The position numbers and the translations under genes are program-made. From Desulfobacterales bacterium (GTDB lineage Bacteria > Desulfobacterota > UBA8473): 34,365 bases of DNA. Shown here in pieces: positions 25,554-34,357 of the stretch; position 1 is the stretch's first letter, and each line of letters starts with the position of its first letter. The stretch covers positions 1 to 34,365 of the forward strand of contig JACQWO010000026.1 in the NCBI GenBank assembly GCA_016209225.1, written 5' to 3'. The notes below the pieces were generated by a model, which was not told where the DNA came from, did no database searches, and saw nothing but the letters and a program-made list of their open reading frames with translations.

Positions 25554-27773
25554 TTATTCAACAGGCAACTCAACCCGAAAGGTAGTCCCATTACCTGGGG
25601 TGCTAAAAACGAAAATGTCCCCCTTGTGCCTTTTTACAATCTCGTAAGAGATATAGAGACCAAGTCCCGTACCTGTCCCCACCTCTTTTGTAGTAAAGAA
25701 GGGTTTAAATATGTCTTTGATTATCGAGGGGGACATCCCTTTACCTGTATCGATACATTCAAAGATTACCCTACTGATCTTTTTATCAAACCCTGTTTTT
25801 AAAGTTATCTTACCATTACTCCCTTTAACTTCCTGGATAGAGTTCTTTATAATATTCAGGCATACTTGTCCCAGATTGGCAAAGTTACCTTTAATCTCTG
25901 GGATGTCTTCATGGAACTCTTCCTCTATTTCTACCTCATATCTTTTATATTGATTATAAAGGACCCGCAATGCATCCTTAACAACCGTATTTATATTGAC
26001 TGGCTCTGTATACCCCTGGGTCTGGCGTGAGATATCCAGGAGACTGGCGACGATCTCCTTGGCACGCCTCAACTCCTTTAATGTAAATCGAAGATCATCT
26101 ATAATCTCATCTTCATATTCTCCTTTGACATCTCTCTCTTCTAAAGATTCTACAGTGGATTGAATAAGGCTTGATACACTTGAGAGGGGATTATTCAGTT
26201 CATGGGCCACCCCCGCTACCAATTGTCCAACAGCCGCCAGACTCTCTGATCGGATAAGTTGTTCTTGTGTCCTGTCCTTCTCCAATAAAGCCCTTTCCAG
26301 CTCTTTTGTACGAGCCTGTACTTTCATCTCAAGGTTTTTGTTTAAGTCCTCGATTATCTTGTACGACCTGGCATTCTCTATAGAAATACTGCTTTGATTT
26401 GCTAAGGTTTGCAGCAACTCCAGGTCTTCCGAAGTATAGAGATCACCCGATTTTTTGTAACCGAGGCTGATAAAACCTTTTACAGAATTATTGAAGATCA
26501 TAGGAACTATTAAACTTGCGTGCAGATAACCCAATTGTCTGAGGCACTCTCTTTTGTTACTTATCCACTCATTCCATTCCTCAATATCGTGCTTAAATAG
26601 TTCTCTTTTTTGCCTCACCAGCAAAGCGATTAATGGACTTTCCAGCCTTAACTCTATCTCTTTTACATTTTTTTCGTGTTCCCCCTTTACACTATGGACT
26701 CGAAAGGCTTTCTCTTCCTCGCTCCACAGAACCACTGATACGCTAGTTACATGCATTGAATTTATAACTGTATCAATAATGCGATTAACTATCTCATCCA
26801 TATCCAGGATAGACCTCATAGCCTGACTAACACCCCTTAATGTTTTCTGATAATCGTATTTACCCTTAAAGAAGATTCTGTCTATAACACTTTGAACCGT
26901 TTCTTTTACAGGGATAAAAATAAACAGAATGATGAGGAAGAGAAAGACAGGAAAAAGAAAGGAATCCGAAATTTTGAAGCCCTTAAAAATCATATCAAAT
27001 ACTACTATTAAAAAGGCATAAAACGCCATTAAGAAGGCAGTAATTGATGAGTAAACCATGCCTTTTCTTATGAGAAATCTCATATCCAGAAGGTCGTGCT
27101 TTAAAACTCCAAAAGCGAGGATTATCATAGGTATGAAACCAAAGTTACCAAAGGGGTATATCTCTAATCCGCTCATTGGAAGAACATTCAGCAGTGCCAA
27201 TATGACATATATTCCGAATCCCAAAAAGACGTACTTGATCTGATTACGCTTTATAGGGTTTGTCTCTTCTTTTATCTGTCTGTAGGAGAGGTGCGAACAG
27301 TACAAAAGCGCTAAAGAATTCATGGAGAAAAACAGATAAAAAAGTGGTCCACCTTTGGCAAAAAAGCCGAAGTAATACTCATAACTGTCAATAAGATAGA
27401 GTTGGGATTGGGTGAAAAACATCAATGAAAAACTGAACAAGTAGGCTGCAGGGACTAGCCATTTTTTCTTGTTTATAGAAAAAAAGGCATGAACAAAGTG
27501 GAGGTATATGGGAATATTATAGACCAATAACAGGTGGTCATACCTGCTGATTTTAAGGGCTATATCTCCTTTTGTTACAATAGTCATCAGGGCCACATCT
27601 ATATTCAAAAAGACCCCAATAGTGCACAGACAGGCAAAAAGGAGATTTGCCTTCCTGCCTTTTCCCTTTATAAAGGCTAGCAAAGCCAACCCCAGCGTTG
27701 TTAGGAGACCCAAAAAAGGGGGGATAATATAAGGGAAAAACTCTTGATGGAGGTTAAAAAGGCTATGCAACAT
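25554..27773 (-). CDS. Multi-TM GAF sensor histidine kinase
   Basis: About 739 residues from the ATG at 27773, whose A is shared with the preceding TGA (TGATG); the frame also opens one codon earlier at TTG. Residues 1-310 hold about 8 hydrophobic segments. A GAF domain (about 325-490) ends 'YTSEDLELLQTLANQSSISIENA', then a coiled coil, then HisKA with H524 in 'AGVAHELNNP'. The ATPase domain has N box 'NIIKNSIQ', G1 'DTGKGM', F box 'FKPFFTTK', and G2 'GTGTGLGL'. A complete kinase. The upstream epimerase and downstream response-regulator cyclase suggest one signalling unit. Confidence 0.92.
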   Translation of the reverse strand: MLHSLFNLHQEFFPYIIPPFLGLLTTLGLALLAFIKGKGRKANLLFACLCTIGVFLNIDVALMTIVTKGDIALKISRYDHLLLVYNIPIYLHFVHAFFSINKKKWLVPAAYLFSFSLMFFTQSQLYLIDSYEYYFGFFAKGGPLFYLFFSMNSLALLYCSHLSYRQIKEETNPIKRNQIKYVFLGFGIYVILALLNVLPMSGLEIYPFGNFGFIPMIILAFGVLKHDLLDMRFLIRKGMVYSSITAFLMAFYAFLIVVFDMIFKGFKISDSFLFPVFLFLIILFIFIPVKETVQSVIDRIFFKGKYDYQKTLRGVSQAMRSILDMDEIVNRIIDTVINSMHVTSVSVVLWSEEEKAFRVHSVKGEHEKNVKEIELRLESPLIALLVRQKRELFKHDIEEWNEWISNKRECLRQLGYLHASLIVPMIFNNSVKGFISLGYKKSGDLYTSEDLELLQTLANQSSISIENARSYKIIEDLNKNLEMKVQARTKELERALLEKDRTQEQLIRSESLAAVGQLVAGVAHELNNPLSSVSSLIQSTVESLEERDVKGEYEDEIIDDLRFTLKELRRAKEIVASLLDISRQTQGYTEPVNINTVVKDALRVLYNQYKRYEVEIEEEFHEDIPEIKGNFANLGQVCLNIIKNSIQEVKGSNGKITLKTGFDKKISRVIFECIDTGKGMSPSIIKDIFKPFFTTKEVGTGTGLGLYISYEIVKRHKGDIFVFSTPGNGTTFRVELPVE

Positions 27774-28708
27774 CAAACCCTTTCTTTAAAATACTCTAGT
27801 GTCATCTTTAACCCTTCGTCAAGGGATATTTTAGGCTCCCAGTTAAGCAGCTTTTTAGCCTTGCTAATCTCAGGTTGTCTTACTTTAGGATCATCTTCAG
27901 GCAGGGGTTTAAAGGTTATTTTGCTTTTACTGCCCGTTAATTCCAGTATCTTTTCTGCAAAGTCCAGGATAGTTATTTCACTCGGATTGCCCAAGTTTAC
28001 AGGGAGGATTTCATCAGACATCAGCAGTCTGTAAATACCCTCAATCAGATCAGAAACGTAGCAGAAGCTTCGGGTCTGTAGTCCGTCTCCAAATACAGTG
28101 AGTTCCTCTTCACGCAATGCCTGGCATATAAAGGCAGGCAAGGCTCTTCCGTCATCCAGCCTCATTTTAGAACCATAGGTATTAAATATCCTGGCAATCC
28201 TGGTTTCAATACCATGGTATCTGTGATATGCCATGGTTATGGCTTCAGCAAATCTCTTGGCTTCGTCATAAACCCCACGGGGGCCAACTGGGTTAACATT
28301 GCCCCAATAATCCTCCGACTGGGGGTGAATCAGGGGGTCGCCGTAACACTCTGAAGTTGAGGCTAATAAAAAAGTTGACTTCTTTGCTTTAGCCAGCCCT
28401 AAAGCCTTATGAGTCCCCAGAGAACCTACCTTTAAGGTCTGGATCGGCAACTTCAGATAATCTATAGGGCTGGCAGGGGAAGCGAAATGTAGAATAAAAT
28501 CTATTTCTCCTTCTACATATATGTACTCGGTCACATCATGTTTTATAAACCTAAAATGGTTATTACCAAAGAGATGGGCAATATTGTCCATGTTCCCAGT
28601 AGTAAGATTGTCCATGCAGATAACAAAGTGACCCTCTGCAATCAAACGATCGCATATATGGGAACCGAGAAATCCAGCTCCTCCGGTAATTAAAGTTCGC
28701 TTTACCAT
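27773..28708 (-). CDS. UDP-glucuronate decarboxylase-like NAD-dependent epimerase
   Basis: 311 residues, extended SDR. NAD-binding 'GGAGFLGSH' (9-17); catalytic T118, E120 in 'STSECYGDP' and Y147-x3-K151 in 'VYDEAKR'. '[27 protein letters not shown]' and '[24 protein letters not shown]' match UDP-xylose synthase type enzymes, which convert UDP-glucuronate to UDP-xylose. The usual V in S-E-V-Y-G-D-P is C here. GAGGTG precedes the ATG. The product probably supplies a sugar for the surface polysaccharide; the link to the kinase may be regulatory or accidental. Confidence 0.88.
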   Translation of the reverse strand: MVKRTLITGGAGFLGSHICDRLIAEGHFVICMDNLTTGNMDNIAHLFGNNHFRFIKHDVTEYIYVEGEIDFILHFASPASPIDYLKLPIQTLKVGSLGTHKALGLAKAKKSTFLLASTSECYGDPLIHPQSEDYWGNVNPVGPRGVYDEAKRFAEAITMAYHRYHGIETRIARIFNTYGSKMRLDDGRALPAFICQALREEELTVFGDGLQTRSFCYVSDLIEGIYRLLMSDEILPVNLGNPSEITILDFAEKILELTGSKSKITFKPLPEDDPKVRQPEISKAKKLLNWEPKISLDEGLKMTLEYFKERV

Positions 28709-28740
28709 ACGTACGCACCTCGTATTTACCTTTTGTCATC

Positions 28741-28931
28741 GTAACTATTTAGGCACAAAGAGACAAAGGCACATAGGCACAAAGAATAAGAAAAAAGCAA
28801 AAAACAACACCTGCCTGCCGGTAGGTAGGGAAACAACCGTATCGCTCGACAGAAATTTATGCTCACAATAATAGCAAACCAAATAAACTTTGTGCCTTTG
28901 GTGCTCTGTGCCTTTGAACCTGAGTAGTTAC
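28741..28931. repeat. Terminal-inverted-repeat element, CAAAGGCACA word type
   Basis: Left end GTAACTATTTAG, right end AACCTGAGTAGTTAC. Inner words are GCACAAAGAGACAAAGGCAC at left and GTGCCTTTGGTGCTCTGTGCC at right, inverted. The centre has CCTGCCTGCCGGTAGGTAGG, itself nearly palindromic. The right end runs into the transglutaminase gene: the TAA stop (28928-28930) lies inside the GTAAC of the terminus. Confidence 0.75.
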
Positions 28932-30073
28932 TCCAACTTTACGTTAAGGTTGACCATTTCTTTATCCCTAATTGTAATATCCTTGTCAAATCCATTATAT
29001 CCATCTGCTTCAAAAGCAATCTTGTAATTCCCCCCCTTGAGTCCGATTATCGAGTATCTTCCTTGTTCAAATGGAAAAACACGACCTTTAGACCCCTTCC
29101 ATAAGGTGACTTTCCCTTTAGGAATTATCTTTTCATTACTGTCGATTACAGAACCATAAATAGTCCCAAACTGTTGAGTTACCCTTTGCCTGCCCAGGAT
29201 TGCCTTTCCAGGAGATGGAAGCTGATCTATCGGTAAAGTAGTATTCTCCTCTCTGAATATCGTATAAGTCGTCGCATTTTCTACATCCATCTCTCCACCT
29301 TTATAGTAACGAGGGGTATGTTCAACCCCATCAATGTACCTCAGGATATGGAAGGGGTCAACAAAATCCTTAGAGTGTTCCAGGTCAGAAAACGTCCAGC
29401 CAATATCCGGGTAGAATACCTCTATCCAGGCATGGAATCCACCGCCGTTAATCTTAATCCCCCAGTATTTCTTTGAAATTCCCCAATCATAACCTGGCGG
29501 CAAGTAACCATGGGCATACCTGGCTGGGATTCCGACACTCCTCAACATAGCGATAGAAAGACAAGTAATACCTACACAGGACCCTCTTTTTGTTGTCATT
29601 ACTGATCTGGCATCCTGGCGCACGCCTGGACCTGCATCATAAACAACAGTATCGATTAACCAATCAGCAATAGCAGCAAACGCTTCATGTACGTATTTAG
29701 CCTCTTTAACCAGTTCTCTTGCCTTTTCTGAAATCATCGAATCGTTTGTTTGAATATTTTCCTCGGCGGTTAAAAATTTTTGCATCTTGTTGGGGATTTC
29801 CTTTAAGTATATGGGAAACCTGGCCGATGAGTTCAGGGGGCTAAGATCAATCTCTACTATTAGCCTCTTACTGAACTCATCCGAGGTTAATACTTCCTGC
29901 TTATAGAATTTATTCGAATAATTTGGCAGATATTCCACACCGACAGGGTTTACAATATCGTAGATAACTATATGTTTCCCCGTGAGCACCTTTGTTTCTG
30001 CCTTTAAGGGATGCTGAGGGATAAAAACTGAAATTAAGAGAAAAAAAAGGAAAAAAAAGGAAAACCGTTTCAA
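28928..30073 (-). CDS. Secreted transglutaminase-like protein with carboxypeptidase-regulatory-like C-domain
   Basis: 381 residues, with signal peptide MKRFSFFFLFFLLISVFIPQ and likely cleavage after L-K-A. The transglutaminase/protease core has the Cys-His-Asp triad: 'TTKRGSCVGITCLSIAMLRSVGIPARY', 'GGFHAWIEVFYPDIGWTFSD', the last giving H and D. A beta-sandwich follows (about 300-381: 'YGSVIDSNEKIIPKGKVTLWKG', 'FEADGYNGFDKDITI'), like carboxypeptidase-regulatory or PEGA domains. TTG start with GGGAGG upstream. Likely periplasmic peptide-bond chemistry; target unknown. Its stop codon is formed by the adjacent repeat element. Confidence 0.85.
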   Translation of the reverse strand: MKRFSFFFLFFLLISVFIPQHPLKAETKVLTGKHIVIYDIVNPVGVEYLPNYSNKFYKQEVLTSDEFSKRLIVEIDLSPLNSSARFPIYLKEIPNKMQKFLTAEENIQTNDSMISEKARELVKEAKYVHEAFAAIADWLIDTVVYDAGPGVRQDARSVMTTKRGSCVGITCLSIAMLRSVGIPARYAHGYLPPGYDWGISKKYWGIKINGGGFHAWIEVFYPDIGWTFSDLEHSKDFVDPFHILRYIDGVEHTPRYYKGGEMDVENATTYTIFREENTTLPIDQLPSPGKAILGRQRVTQQFGTIYGSVIDSNEKIIPKGKVTLWKGSKGRVFPFEQGRYSIIGLKGGNYKIAFEADGYNGFDKDITIRDKEMVNLNVKLE

Positions 30074-30103
30074 TTAGAATTACCTCCCTTTGAAAAGTTT
30101 ATC

Positions 30104-30182
30104 GTAACTACTCAGGTAGATAGGCTGTAGACTGTTAGCCTAACAGCCTTCAGCCTACAGTCTAAACAACCTGAGTAGTTAC
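30104..30182. repeat. Compact palindromic terminal-inverted-repeat element, TAGGCTGTAG word type
   Basis: 79 bases: GTAACTACTCAGGT at left, AACCTGAGTAGTTAC at right, with TAGGCTGTAGACTGT and CAGCCTACAGTCTA inside, again inverted. Nearly all of it could fold into one hairpin. It lies between the transglutaminase gene start and the LPP20-like gene stop, ending 6 nt before that stop. This is the cleanest member of the family here. Confidence 0.8.
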
Positions 30183-30188
30183 AGTTTA

Positions 30189-31289
30189 TCAATCATAGAC
30201 TATAAGCACTCTTCCATTCTTCAAATAGCTTGTGTATTTATCTGATCCTTGAACAATATTCGCATCTCGATTATTGATCACCACATCTGTCCTTTTCTGG
30301 CCTGTAGCCTGAATTCCTTTGATGACAAAGGGATTTTCAGTAACCCGCTGGTTTTTTTTAGCCGCATCAACATCTTTGGCATACCCTACTACCCCCATCT
30401 TTACAGCGTCTTTTTGCAGCAGATTTACAGCACTGTACACAACTTCCCCTTTTTGGTCTATAATCTTTGGAATCAGAGCAGGACGTATTTGAAGCTTTCT
30501 GGCATCAATTACCAATCCTGAATAGTTGAGCTTGGTCAGATCTATATCTTCCGAAACTTCTTCCTTCCTGTCCTCCTTTTTAGACTCCTTTACTTTTGCT
30601 TCTAACGCGGGTTCGGGAGGTGGCGGCGGCGGTACAGGCTTTGTTTGTGGAGTTTCAAGAGATGGTGGTTTAGGTGGTTCTTGTATTTTTGGTTCCAACA
30701 GTGGTTTGGGATGCACTGGAGGCGTTGGAGGCTTTGCTTGTGGAATTTCAACAGACTGGGATTTAATGGCCGGGGGGGCATCCTTTCTTGGGATTACCGC
30801 AGGGGTGAGAGCTTTTTTTTGATCCCCAGTCTCTTCCAGCATCAACTTTAATAAGTCCCCTCTCAAATCCATTTCTACAGTAACTTCTACTGCACCGTCA
30901 CTCATATACCTGGTATTTATAACCCTTGACAATTTTACTACACCGCTTACCTTAGTTACCACAACGTCACTGGTCGTCATAAAATTCTGCACTGTTGTCT
31001 GCGCATCCACTGTAACCCCTTTAACTGTTTCCAGTAAGTTACGGCGGGCATCTAAAATTGCTGCGCGTTTAGCCATTAATCGGGCCTGAGCCGGATTATC
31101 TACAGAAGAAGGAGGGGGGGCACCGCTTCCGGTAGCAGTTATAAGTCCTATACTCCAGTTGATTGTCCCACTGGGAAGCCTCTCTATCAAATCATTGCCA
31201 TTAGCGGCAAAAAGGAGACATGGGGAAAGTGAGAGCAGCACCATGACAAATAAAGAAAAGGATTTCATATAAAATTTTAAAGTTGTCAT
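30189..31289 (-). CDS. Secreted LPP20-like protein with proline-rich middle
   Basis: 366 residues. ATG at 31289 follows GGAGGTTAAAG. A signal sequence follows ('SLFVMVLLSLSPCLLFA'), no clear lipobox cysteine at the cleavage point. Residues about 60-150 match LPP20-type domains: 'QARLMAKRAAILDARRNLLETVKG', 'DGAVEVTVEMDLRGDLLKLM'. Residues about 160-240 are rich in P, K and E ('KPPTPPVHPKPLLEPK', 'PVPPPPPPEP'), a probable envelope spacer. The C-terminal domain has 'YSGLVIDARKLQIRPALIPKIID' and 'TGQKRTDVVINNRDA', often seen fused to LPP20 in these bacteria. Function unknown; envelope or flagellum-related roles are known for LPP20 relatives. Confidence 0.78.
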   Translation of the reverse strand: MTTLKFYMKSFSLFVMVLLSLSPCLLFAANGNDLIERLPSGTINWSIGLITATGSGAPPPSSVDNPAQARLMAKRAAILDARRNLLETVKGVTVDAQTTVQNFMTTSDVVVTKVSGVVKLSRVINTRYMSDGAVEVTVEMDLRGDLLKLMLEETGDQKKALTPAVIPRKDAPPAIKSQSVEIPQAKPPTPPVHPKPLLEPKIQEPPKPPSLETPQTKPVPPPPPPEPALEAKVKESKKEDRKEEVSEDIDLTKLNYSGLVIDARKLQIRPALIPKIIDQKGEVVYSAVNLLQKDAVKMGVVGYAKDVDAAKKNQRVTENPFVIKGIQATGQKRTDVVINNRDANIVQGSDKYTSYLKNGRVLIVYD

Positions 31290-31388
31290 CTTTAACCTCC
31301 ATTGGCGAATTTAGTAAACGAATAAACCCTTTTATGTTTTTATTATAGAAGCATTGGAGCAAACTTCAGGAAATAAAGATCAAGATCA

Positions 31389-32360
31389 TTAAATTTCTTC
31401 ACTTTGTATCTCCTTAAGAGAGATATTGTCCTTCCACAGGTAAAATAGTCCTAAGGAGGTTACGGGAACGTATTGGCTTGCATGATAAACCAATGAGAAT
31501 CCCAGAGCATCGCTCTCTTTGATACCCCAAAATGCCAGTCCAGTTACACAGAAAAATTGGTATGTACCAATAAAGCCGGGGGAAGAAGGGATCATTACAC
31601 CAAAGGTCAGGATCACAATGAGAAGAAAAGGGGCATAAATCGGGAGATTAAAATTAAAAGATACGAAAACCAGTAGTGTTAAAACAGCATATATTGTCCA
31701 TATGGAAAAGGAATAAAACAGGATTAATGCTATCTGCTTTTTACCCTTCAAGACATCAAAACCGGCTATAAAGGATATTAAGAGTTCATCAGTTTTATGG
31801 GACAGACGTTTGGAAAAAGGTGATAATAGACATCTAAAGAACTTCAGCATATTTTCTTTGTATTTCTTCAAGAGTACAAAAAAGGCAATGATCAATAGAT
31901 AGAAGACAAATGCTGAGATTCCTGCCTTTTTTAACCAACCAGGTAAGGGAAAAAATATCACTATCACCAATAAAAATGTTAACAGAGTAAAACCATCCAA
32001 TATCCTTTCAACAACAATAGTTGCAAAAGATAGGCTCTTGCTCAGATTCTCTTTTCTGCCAATAGCATACGCCCTGACAAACTCGCCTATCCTGGCAGGC
32101 AATACATTATTGGCCATAAATCCTATCATTACTGCGGAGAACAGACTATGATTCTTAACCCTTTTTATCGGCTCCAGTAAATAACGCCACCTTATAGCTC
32201 GAAGCCACATAGTAAGCAATCCTAGAAGAATGGCGGGGATTAAATAGAGGTAATTCGCTTTTTGCAGTGAAATCACCAGGTTTCCATAACTCACATTGCG
32301 AAGGGCAAGATACAGAAAAACAAGGCTTATTGCTATACCCAAAAAGAATTTTATTTTCAT
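31389..32360 (-). CDS. Flippase-like integral membrane protein (LPG synthase TM/UPF0104 family)
   Basis: 323 residues with about 7-8 membrane helices. 'LRAIRWRYLLEPIKR', 'GFMANNVLPARIGEFVRAYAIGRKENLS', 'ATIVVERILDGFTLL' and 'IPSSPGFIGTYQFFCVTGL' are the family signatures. Members are proposed lysyl-phosphatidylglycerol synthase TM-like or lipid-linked sugar flippases; here the neighbours favour glycolipid movement. ATG has no Shine-Dalgarno of its own: the 5' leader is the end of a miniature element (TTTTTACGAGTCCATCAATT directly before the start). Confidence 0.88.
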   Translation of the reverse strand: MKIKFFLGIAISLVFLYLALRNVSYGNLVISLQKANYLYLIPAILLGLLTMWLRAIRWRYLLEPIKRVKNHSLFSAVMIGFMANNVLPARIGEFVRAYAIGRKENLSKSLSFATIVVERILDGFTLLTFLLVIVIFFPLPGWLKKAGISAFVFYLLIIAFFVLLKKYKENMLKFFRCLLSPFSKRLSHKTDELLISFIAGFDVLKGKKQIALILFYSFSIWTIYAVLTLLVFVSFNFNLPIYAPFLLIVILTFGVMIPSSPGFIGTYQFFCVTGLAFWGIKESDALGFSLVYHASQYVPVTSLGLFYLWKDNISLKEIQSEEI

Positions 32361-32361
32361 A

Positions 32362-32431
32362 ATTGATGGACTCGTAAAAAGTCAAAATTGGGATGGCAAA
32401 GTAAAAAGTTCCAGATGCAAGGAGCGCAAAT
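32362..32431. repeat. Truncated miniature element, ACTCGTAAAAAGTC family
   Basis: TTGATGGACTCGTAAAAAGTC followed by AAAATTGGGATGGCAAAGT and CCAGATGCAAGGAGCGCAAATC. It matches the right half of the element at 22679-22748 in reverse complement. No opposing terminus is found before the next gene. It fills most of the 91-nt gap between the GT9 gene stop and the flippase-like start. Confidence 0.8.
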
Positions 32432-32451
32432 CATTCAAATCCAAGGATTTT

Positions 32452-33594
32452 TTAGTCTGCCAAACATTCCTTAACAGCATTGAAAACTGTGGTTACTTCA
32501 ATACTTTCCATGCATTCGCTTTTTTTGCTACCTCCGCATCCATCTTGACCACAGGGCCTACATGGATGAGAAGCCGATCTCAAAATCCTGTGTCCCTGTC
32601 CCGGATGCCCCCAATCTAGCTCACTTGTGGGACCGAAAAGTGCTATAATAGGAGTATTAACTGCAGCCGATATATGCATTGGAGCTGAATCAACTCCAAC
32701 AAACAATCTGGCTTTGCTAATCAGTGCTCCAAGTTCTCTCAAATTTAATATGCCTGAAAAATCTATCGCATCATGTAGTGTCTTGCTTAAAATATTTTTT
32801 ATATGTGCCATTTCTGAACTGTCTGGCCCTGATGTTATAACTACAGGGATTTTAAGCTCTCCCTGAATTAAATTTATCAAATCGGCAACTTTTTCATCAG
32901 GCCAACATTTAAACAACCATCTAGATGTTGGATGAACAACAGCATAAGAAATGTTATCTGAAATACCTGCTTTTGTCAGTAACTTACTGATACGAAACTT
33001 TGCCTGTTCCCCTTCAAAAAATGTTGGAGATTTTAAATTACCATAAGGAAATATACCAATCCGCCTTAAACAATCGAGATTTCTTTCAATATAATGTCGA
33101 TTCGATGGAGCAAGTCTTACTGGGATTGTTAAAAATTTCCATCTTCCAGGTAACGGTTTGCTCTTTGAATCAACGCCAACCCTTATTTTAGCTCTAGAAA
33201 TAAGTCCCAAATATCTACCTCTATCACCCGTCGTTAGGTTAATTGTCATGTCATATCTTTTAGCACTAATTGCTCGAACCAGTCTAATTTCCTCTCTCAA
33301 ACGAGAAATCTTTCCTGCTTCCAGTGCTTTCCTACTAAGGACATGAATGAAATTGATATCAGGATTTCCCATTAAAACTTCTTCAGTTCCACTATTTACT
33401 GATGCGTCTAACAAAACTCCAGGGATTGATTTTTTTAAAACACTAAAAACCGGAGATGATAAAATCACATCACCTATATTTTTAAAATTTATAACCAAAA
33501 TTTTCTTTACCTTGGAAAGATCAGGATAACCACCATAATTCAATTCTTTTAAAGCCTGCTCAATTGAATGATTATTCAATTCATTTTGTCCCAT
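32452..33594 (-). CDS. GT9-family glycosyltransferase (ADP-heptose:LPS heptosyltransferase-like)
   Basis: 380 residues. 'KKILVINFKNIGDVILSSPVFSVLKKSIPGVLLDASVNSGTEEVL' is the N-terminal GT9 signature, and 'LISKARLFVGVDSAPMHISAAVNTPIIALFGPTSELDWGHPG' is the donor-site signature. The C-terminal Cys cluster ('CRPCGQDGCGGSKKSEC') is common in this branch. Predicted to add heptose or a related sugar to lipopolysaccharide core. Start ATG; AAGGTG lies about 12 nt upstream. The CgeB-like remnant ends 18 nt upstream, same strand. Confidence 0.9.
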   Translation of the reverse strand: MGQNELNNHSIEQALKELNYGGYPDLSKVKKILVINFKNIGDVILSSPVFSVLKKSIPGVLLDASVNSGTEEVLMGNPDINFIHVLSRKALEAGKISRLREEIRLVRAISAKRYDMTINLTTGDRGRYLGLISRAKIRVGVDSKSKPLPGRWKFLTIPVRLAPSNRHYIERNLDCLRRIGIFPYGNLKSPTFFEGEQAKFRISKLLTKAGISDNISYAVVHPTSRWLFKCWPDEKVADLINLIQGELKIPVVITSGPDSSEMAHIKNILSKTLHDAIDFSGILNLRELGALISKARLFVGVDSAPMHISAAVNTPIIALFGPTSELDWGHPGQGHRILRSASHPCRPCGQDGCGGSKKSECMESIEVTTVFNAVKECLAD

Positions 33595-33612
33595 AACAAT
33601 ATCGTCTACACC

Positions 33613-34225
33613 TTACTTACTTCTCTCAAAAACAGAAAGAATTTCTTTGCATCTATGTATATATGTATGGTTGGCAAGAAGGTGCCGCTGTCCTTCTCTG
33701 GCTATCTTAGCTGCCTCCAGTGGATTATTGGCAAAATATTTTGCTTTTTCAATCGCTTCACCTTCTGTCTTATATGTAACATAGTGGCGGTCTTCCACAA
33801 ATAAATCCTCATAACCAATATTCTCATAAGTATTTGTCAACAGCATAGCCTGACCATTAGCCATTGTCTCGAACACCCTCATATTTATATCCTTTCCCCT
33901 CTCTTCGGTAAACCCTGCACCAACATTGAATCCTATAGTACAGCGCCCTATTTCTCTGGTGGCACTCCTGCCAAATTTCTTTCTGAAATAGAAATTTGTG
34001 GAGAGTCCATTTTTTCGGAAAAGTTTTTCAAATCGCCTTCTATGCTTATACGGAGCAGCACACATCCCTACATCATAATGGTTTTTTCTCAACCCACGCT
34101 TCCAAAAACCCTCCCCCTTTGCCAATTCTGGTCTGTATACGTGTTCTTCCTCATCTGCTGCAAGGGGAAGCCAGGATGCCCTGGAGCCGAATTTTTCAAC
34201 TATATGTTTTTGGGCTACCCATATA
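33613..34225 (-). pseudogene. 5'-truncated CgeB-like glycosyltransferase
   Basis: The longest start-to-stop reading begins at TTG 34125, but family-like sequence continues upstream in frame: 'IWVAQKHIVEKFGSRASWLP' and 'LAADEEHVYRP' (34126-34224). The body has 'DVGMCAAPYKHRRRFEKLF', 'IGFNVGAGFTEERGKDINMRVFETMANGQAMLLTN' and 'YEDLFVEDRHYVTYKTEGEAIEKAKYF', the C-terminal half of CgeB/DUF3880-type glycosyltransferases. Upstream of about 34225 the frame runs into an ACTCGTAAAAAGTC terminus and then a stop at 34270, with no N-terminal domain. About half the protein is missing, so it is probably inactive. Confidence 0.75.
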
Positions 34226-34245
34226 TGATGAACTCGTAAAAAGTC
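34226..34245. repeat. Terminus of ACTCGTAAAAAGTC-family element
   Basis: TGATGAACTCGTAAAAAGTC, one base different from the terminus at 32364. The interior side is to the right, toward the new + strand gene. This marks the breakpoint of the CgeB-like gene and may be the left end of an insertion sequence running off the window. Confidence 0.75.
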
Positions 34246-34292
34246 ATGTCTTTTAAGTAGTTGAAATAATTACAAAAAGGTGTATTTTTTGT

Positions 34293-34321
34293 TTGCTTTT
34301 CTCTTTACATTTTGGTATAAA
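34293..34321 (+). promoter_or_regulatory. Candidate sigma70-type promoter
   Basis: TTGCTT (34293-34298), 17-nt spacer, TATAAA (34316-34321). It lies 36 nt before an ATG that has AGGTG at 34347-34351. Spacing and context fit a promoter for the gene that leaves the right edge. Confidence 0.5.
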
Positions 34322-34357
34322 AAAGCCAGATAATCAACCAAATTGTAGGTGAAAAGC

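Noticed and set aside
15601-30182. Ordinary REP sequences or a single MITE family
   Set aside because: Ends are shared but interiors are of different word types, so neither label explains them.
30526-30822. Gly-rich + strand open frame
   Set aside because: It is the complement of the proline-rich middle of the LPP20-like gene; no ribosome-binding site and no family.
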